From contig NZ_JOGB01000001.1 of the NCBI RefSeq assembly GCF_000719335.1, forward strand, positions 62,001 through 126,000: a stretch of 64,000 nucleotides of DNA, read 5' to 3'. The translations under genes were made by a program, and so were the position numbers. The notes under the pieces were generated by a model, which saw only the letters and a list, made by a program, of their open reading frames with translations, ran no database searches and was not told the origin of the DNA. Source of the DNA: Streptomyces sp. NRRL S-87 (GTDB lineage Bacteria; Actinomycetota; Actinomycetes; Streptomycetales; Streptomycetaceae). Positions 60,284 through 64,000 of this stretch are shown here, in pieces. The first letter of the stretch is position 1; each line of letters begins with the position of its first letter.

Positions 60284-60384
60284 GTCGAAGATCATAGGAG
60301 CTTCCGCCCGGCCCGGACCGATCCTCTCCGACCCCCTGTCCCGGAGCGGTCCCACCGCCTCGGAGGTCGTTTCGTCGGGAGTCC

Positions 60385-61416
60385 TCAGGGGGTGAAGGGT
60401 CCGCGGCCCAGTTGGGTGCGGACCGGGACCACGTCGGGGTTGACCAGGGCCCGGCGCTGCCAGTTCGCGCCGTCCACGACGAGGGTGTGGCCGGTGATGA
60501 AGCGGGCGTAGGGGGAGGCCAGGAAGGTGGCGGCCCAGCCGAGTTCGCGGGGCGCGCCCACGCGCAGCGCGGGCTGGCGGGCGTCCGGGGCCGCGGCCGC
60601 ACCCGCGGCAGCGAGGCCGGAGCGGATGTCCGGGGTCATGTCCGGGTGCGGGACGAGGCCCGGGACCAGGCCGTTGACCTGGATGCCGTACGGGCCCCAC
60701 TCCACGGCGAGCGTCTCGACCAGGCTCTTGACCCCGGCCTTGGCGGCCGCGCTGTGCGCGAAGCCGGGGCCGCCCGTCCAGGCGTACGAGGCGCCGATGT
60801 TGACGATCGAGGCGGGCGTGCCGCCGGAGAGGTGGCGGCGGCCGAACTCGCGGCTCGTGAACCAGGTGCCGGTGAGGGTGACGTCCACCACCGCCCGCCA
60901 GGCGTTCGGCGACATGTCCTCGGCCGGCACGGGGAAGTTGGCGGCCGCGTTGTTGACCAGCACGTCCGGCCGGCCGGAGGCGGCCTCCGCCGCGTCGAAG
61001 ACCTCGGCGATCCGCTCCGGGTCGCGGATGTCGCAGACCGCCGCCGTGACCCGGCCGCCGCCGACGGCGGCCAGTTCGTCGCGGGCGGCCGCCAGCCGGT
61101 CGGCCCGCCGGCCGGCGATGACGAGGTCCGCGCCCAGCCGGGCGAACTCGGCGGCGATCGCCTTGCCGAGCCCCGTGCCGCCACCGGTGACCAGCACGAC
61201 CCGGCCCTCGTAGGTGCCGGGCGGCAGCGCGCTGGCCCCGAGCGGCGGCGGCCCGGGCAGGCCGGTCAGGGCCGGTCCGGCGGTCCGGGCGGCCGGTGTC
61301 CGGCCGGCCGCCCGCCCGGCGGCCGGGGAACCGGCCCCGGGCCGGTGGGGTCTGCCGGGCCCGGCGGCCGGGTCGGGCGGCTCGGCGGCGGGGTCCGTGG
61401 GCTGCGTACGCTCCAT
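60385..61416 (-). CDS. SDR family oxidoreductase (dienoyl-CoA reductase-like)
   Basis: 343 residues from ATG 61416. Residues 1-70 are a Pro/Ala/Gly-rich lead of doubtful coding value, so the true start may be later (no better start seen). The core has T-G-G-G-T-G-L-G cofactor loop, N-N-A-A-A-N-F, S-x-N-I-G-A-S-Y-A with S-A-A-A-K rather than the usual Y-x-x-x-K, and V-N-G-L-V-P-G. The G-G-G-T-G-L-G and N-N-A-A-x-N-F features resemble peroxisomal-type 2,4-dienoyl-CoA reductases, which also lack the classical Tyr. Likely acts on unsaturated acyl-CoA; reading fits the acyl-CoA neighbourhood. Confidence 0.85.
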   Translation of the reverse strand: MERTQPTDPAAEPPDPAAGPGRPHRPGAGSPAAGRAAGRTPAARTAGPALTGLPGPPPLGASALPPGTYEGRVVLVTGGGTGLGKAIAAEFARLGADLVIAGRRADRLAAARDELAAVGGGRVTAAVCDIRDPERIAEVFDAAEAASGRPDVLVNNAAANFPVPAEDMSPNAWRAVVDVTLTGTWFTSREFGRRHLSGGTPASIVNIGASYAWTGGPGFAHSAAAKAGVKSLVETLAVEWGPYGIQVNGLVPGLVPHPDMTPDIRSGLAAAGAAAAPDARQPALRVGAPRELGWAATFLASPYARFITGHTLVVDGANWQRRALVNPDVVPVRTQLGRGPFTP

Positions 61417-61475
61417 GCGCGCATCGATAGCGCGCCGGGGCTCGGATCGCCAGTCCCACGACCGGGGCGTCCGCG

Positions 61476-62597
61476 CTACGGCAGGTACGCCTGCTTGGTC
61501 GCGCAGGTCCACACCACGGACTGGCGCACGCCCTTCGCGTCCACCGCGGAGCCGCCGGCCCGGTCGTCGTCCGTGACCGCCTCCGCCGCACTGGCTCCGT
61601 CGGGCGCCAGCCGCGGCAGCGCGCGCACCGGGCCGGAGCCCGCCCACAGCTGCGCCTGGTCCGGCCGGGTCGGGTTGTCCGGGTGGTACTTGGCGGTGCC
61701 GACGGCCACGTCCGTGGTCCGGCTGATGGCCTCGAACGTGCCGTAGGGGAACGTGCCCAGCAGGCCCGGGGAGCCGCCCGGCTCCTCGTACGGGGCGTCC
61801 CACACCATCGGCCGGTACTCGTACCAGGGTCCGTGGAACCAGTGGCCCACGACCCGGCCGCTCTCGTCGATGTCCTGGACGTACGGCATGTTGAGGCTGT
61901 TGCCGACCGGCTCCAGGGTCTTGGCGGGCCCGCCGTCGGCCGGCCAGACGACCGGGTACCACCTGTCCACCTGCTCGCCCGTCTCGGGGACCTCGTAGAT
62001 CTCCTCGGCCGTGCCGAGCACGTCGCCCCGGTCGTTGATCGCGGTCACGTAGGTGACGTGGGCCTCCGGCCTGCTCCCCGGCGGCAGTGCGAGCCGGCGG
62101 ACCACCGCGCCGTCGCGCCAGACCAGGCCCCCCCGGCCGTGGTCCTCGTCCATGACGACGTATCCGGAGTCGTTGACGTCCATCTCGCGCCAGCCGGCCG
62201 ACTCGCCCTCCGGCAGGGTGGTCACGGCCGCGTCCCCGATGCGGTAGCTGAACGCGCGTGACGTGGAGGCGGCCTCGTCGCGGTAGGTGCCGACCATCAG
62301 GCCGCTGCTGTTGACCGCCAGCACCTCGCCCCGGGTCCTGCCGGCCGGCAGCGGGACGGCGTGGACCCGGCTCCCCTTCCAGTACACGGGCCGACCCGCG
62401 GACTGGCCGACGGCCACGTCGCCGGCGCCGAGGTCCCGGACGCCGTCGTCGTCGTGGTCCCGCGGGTCCGCCGGCCCGAGCGCTCCCAGGACCTTCAGCT
62501 GCGGCTTGCAGCCGGCCGTGGCGGCGGCCGGACCCGCTGCGGACATCAGGCCGGCCACGGCCGCAGCGGCCGCGCAGACGGCAAGGCTCTTCCTCAC
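61476..62597 (-). CDS. Secreted HAF-repeat-like protein
   Basis: 373 residues from GTG 62597, chosen because GGGGGGACACC lies just upstream; ATG 62612 is less well placed. Signal peptide ends near A-A-A-T-A-G. The rest consists of repeated beta units of the type A-x-x-x-N-S-S-G-L-M-V-G-T and D-V-N-D-S-G-Y-V-V-M-D, D-I-D-E-S-G-R-V-V-G-H-W, the HAF-repeat pattern with W/G at each strand end. Two Cys (one near the signal, one at the end, W-T-C-A-T-K) could bond. Function unknown; extracellular. Confidence 0.78.
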   Translation of the reverse strand: MRKSLAVCAAAAAVAGLMSAAGPAAATAGCKPQLKVLGALGPADPRDHDDDGVRDLGAGDVAVGQSAGRPVYWKGSRVHAVPLPAGRTRGEVLAVNSSGLMVGTYRDEAASTSRAFSYRIGDAAVTTLPEGESAGWREMDVNDSGYVVMDEDHGRGGLVWRDGAVVRRLALPPGSRPEAHVTYVTAINDRGDVLGTAEEIYEVPETGEQVDRWYPVVWPADGGPAKTLEPVGNSLNMPYVQDIDESGRVVGHWFHGPWYEYRPMVWDAPYEEPGGSPGLLGTFPYGTFEAISRTTDVAVGTAKYHPDNPTRPDQAQLWAGSGPVRALPRLAPDGASAAEAVTDDDRAGGSAVDAKGVRQSVVWTCATKQAYLP

Positions 62598-62733
62598 GTG
62601 GTGTCCCCCCATGGATCACGGTGTCGTGTGGGGAACATGATGCACGCCGTGCGGACGTTCGGGGGCGGAACGGGACATACCACTTGAAGACCTTGGCTGG
62701 TTCGCAGACCTCGGGAGTGGTTCCCCTGGAGGC

Positions 62734-62750
62734 AAGCGACCGCTTAGTAT
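62734..62750 (+). promoter_or_regulatory. Operator-like dyad overlapping the -10 of the ADH/ACAD operon
   Basis: AAGCG-AC-CGCTT (62734-62745) is a 5-bp-arm palindrome whose last T begins a -10-type TAGTAT (62745-62750). A repressor bound here would block the promoter. Such AAGCGnnCGCTT sites are typical of TetR regulators of acyl-CoA genes; no such regulator gene is in the window. Confidence 0.5.
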
Positions 62751-62792
62751 GCGGTCCGAGCACGGTCCGTCGACGGCGGCTGGAGGCCCCCG

Positions 62793-63761
62793 ATGAAGGC
62801 ATGGCAGGTACACACCCACGGCGAGCCGCGAGCCGTCATGCGGCTCGACGAGGTACCCGAACCCCGGCCCGGCGACGGGGAGGTGCTGCTGCGGGTCCGC
62901 GCCGCCGCCGTCAACTTCCCCGACGCGCTCCTGTGCCGCGGGGAGTACCAGATCCGGCCCCCGCTGCCCTTCACCCCGGGCGTCGAGATCTGCGCGGAGA
63001 CCGAGGACGGGCGCCGGGTCATCGCCAACCCGGGCCTCCCGTACGGCGGTTTCGCCGAGTACGCCGTCGCCCGCGCCGACGCCCTGCTGCCCGCGCCCGC
63101 GGTCCTGGACGACGCCCAGGCGGCCGCCCTCCACATCGGCTACCAGACCGGCTGGTTCGGCCTGCACCGCAGGGCCCGCCTCCAGTCCGGCGAGACGCTC
63201 CTGGTGCACGCGGCGGCGGGCGGGGTCGGCAGCGCCGCCGTCCAACTGGGCAAGGCGGCCGGCGCCACGGTCATCGGCGTCGTGGGCGGCAAGGCCAAGG
63301 CCGCGGCCGCCGAGGCGCTCGGCTGCGACCTCGTGATCGACCGGACGTCCGAGGACCTCGTCGCCCGCGTCAAGGAGTTCACCGGCGGACGCGGCGCCGA
63401 CGTCGTCTACGACGCGGTCGGCGGGGCCGCGTACACCGCCTCCGCCAAGTGCGTGGCCTTCGAGGGGCGCATCCTGGTCGTCGGCTTCGCCAGCGGGACC
63501 GTCCCGGCCCCCGCCCTCAACCACGCCCTCATCAAGAACTACGCGATCGTCGGCCTGCACTGGGGCCTGTACGCGCAACGGGATCCGGCGGCCGTCCTGG
63601 CCTGCCACGAGGAGCTGACCCGGCTCGCCGCCGAAGGCGCCGTCTCCCCCCTGGTCAGCGAGCGCCTCCCGCTCGACGCGGCCGCCGACGCCGTCCAGCG
63701 CGTCGCCGACGGCACCACCACGGGCCGGCTGGCGATCCTCCCCACCGGTGGTGCCCGATGA
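62793..63761 (+). CDS. Zinc-less quinone oxidoreductase (MDR family)
   Basis: 322 residues from ATG 62793, with GGAGG 6 nt upstream. The MDR fold is clear: V-N-F-P-D-A-L-L-C-R-G-E-Y (N-terminal catalytic domain without zinc ligands), P-G-V-E-I, and the NADPH-binding A-A-A-G-G-V-G-S-A-A-V-Q motif. It is of the NADPH:quinone oxidoreductase/crotonyl-CoA-reductase-like type. Its stop overlaps the next ATG (ATGA), so the two genes are coupled. Confidence 0.93.
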   Translation: MKAWQVHTHGEPRAVMRLDEVPEPRPGDGEVLLRVRAAAVNFPDALLCRGEYQIRPPLPFTPGVEICAETEDGRRVIANPGLPYGGFAEYAVARADALLPAPAVLDDAQAAALHIGYQTGWFGLHRRARLQSGETLLVHAAAGGVGSAAVQLGKAAGATVIGVVGGKAKAAAAEALGCDLVIDRTSEDLVARVKEFTGGRGADVVYDAVGGAAYTASAKCVAFEGRILVVGFASGTVPAPALNHALIKNYAIVGLHWGLYAQRDPAAVLACHEELTRLAAEGAVSPLVSERLPLDAAADAVQRVADGTTTGRLAILPTGGAR

Positions 63762-64000
63762 CCACCGCCGCCGAACTCGACGACCGCGTACGGGACTTCC
63801 TGGCCGCCCACCCCCCGGCCGGGACCGAGCGCACCGCCTTCCTCCGCGCCCGCTTCGACGCCGGACTCGCCTGGGTCCACTACCCCGAGGGCCTCGGCGG
63901 CCTCGGCGCCCCCCGCACCCTCCAGGCCGGCGTCGACGCGGCCCTCGAAGCCGCCGGCGCCCCCGACAACGACCCCCGCCGCATCGGCATCGGTCTCGGC
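63758..64000 (+). CDS. Acyl-CoA dehydrogenase, N-terminal part (runs off the right edge)
   Basis: ATG 63758 overlaps the preceding stop codon as ATGA. The 81 visible codons read as the N-terminal helical part of an acyl-CoA dehydrogenase: R-V-R-D-F-L-A-A-H-P-P, A-F-L-R-A-R-F-D-A-G-L-A-W-V, H-Y-P-E-G-L-G-G-L-G-A-P, then an Ala-rich helix. The FAD-binding region would be outside. It would oxidise acyl-CoA in the operon with the oxidoreductase. Confidence 0.85.
   Translation, partial: MTTAAELDDRVRDFLAAHPPAGTERTAFLRARFDAGLAWVHYPEGLGGLGAPRTLQAGVDAALEAAGAPDNDPRRIGIGLG

Overview
The window is chromosomal DNA of a Streptomyces-like actinomycete. Composition is very GC-rich with G/C at almost every third codon position. 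GTG and TTG starts are common and several promoters look leaderless. Marker families point the same way: a MelC1/MelC2 tyrosinase pair, a SAV_915-type protein, Tat-exported lipoproteins, SpoIIE-type phosphatases, an XRE-DUF2690 protein and a mycothiol-dependent formaldehyde dehydrogenase. No tRNA, rRNA, CRISPR array or biosynthetic core enzyme was found. Both edges cut genes: a cyclase-family gene on the left and an acyl-CoA dehydrogenase on the right.

Layout. 1-7.6 kb: cyclase fragment, PP2C phosphatase, MFS exporter, SDR with a divergent TetR regulator around a perfect 15-bp-arm palindrome, GlxA/AraC regulator, FAD oxidoreductase. 7.6-13.2 kb: cytochrome P450, then a solitary qcrB facing ctaD-ctaF, which looks like an accessory respiratory module. 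13.5-16.7 kb: operon of a small cysteine-containing protein, a STAS protein and an ANTAR/GAF/PAS/PP2C phosphatase. 16.8-21.6 kb: minus-strand operon of an EACC1-type component, a membrane-anchored caspase/solute-binding/VWA protein and a solute-binding lipoprotein, the strongest candidate for an unusual system. 21.6-24.0 kb: decayed NUDIX-like gene, NAD(P)H:FMN reductase, PPOX flavoprotein. 24.0-27.2 kb: galactose locus (DeoR regulator, galT, galK). 27.4-34.8 kb: secreted proteins, aldehyde dehydrogenase, NYN-like protein with a leaderless upstream peptide.

35.0-37.0 kb: DesK/NarL-type two-component system preceded by a 52-codon scar that appears to fuse the start of an ABC ATPase to the end of its permease. 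37.1-40.2 kb: Tat lipoprotein of the DMFase-large-subunit type, remnants of gntR-like and pstB genes, a GlcNAc-kinase-type ATPase. 40.5-46.1 kb: melC1-melC2, PNGase-A-like secreted protein, AraC regulator, epoxide hydrolase. 46.4-51.0 kb: ABC exporter, XRE-DUF2690, secreted peptidoglycan amidase. 51.5-55.5 kb: lipoprotein, mscR, alpha/beta hydrolase. 55.6-56.9 kb: lower-GC island with a beta/gamma-crystallin-like gene, a small ORF and an IS5-type remnant. 56.9-64 kb: MBL hydrolase, PIG-L deacetylase, and a fatty-acid-type group (enoyl-CoA hydratase, VOC protein, SDR, secreted HAF-like protein, zinc-less oxidoreductase, acyl-CoA dehydrogenase).

Functionally this reads as an accessory region: sensing and stress signalling (two PP2C phosphatases, STAS, two-component system, caspase operon), secreted hydrolases and pigment formation, sugar and acyl-CoA catabolism, and several deletion or duplication scars. 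All assignments are from reading the sequence; no database search was run.
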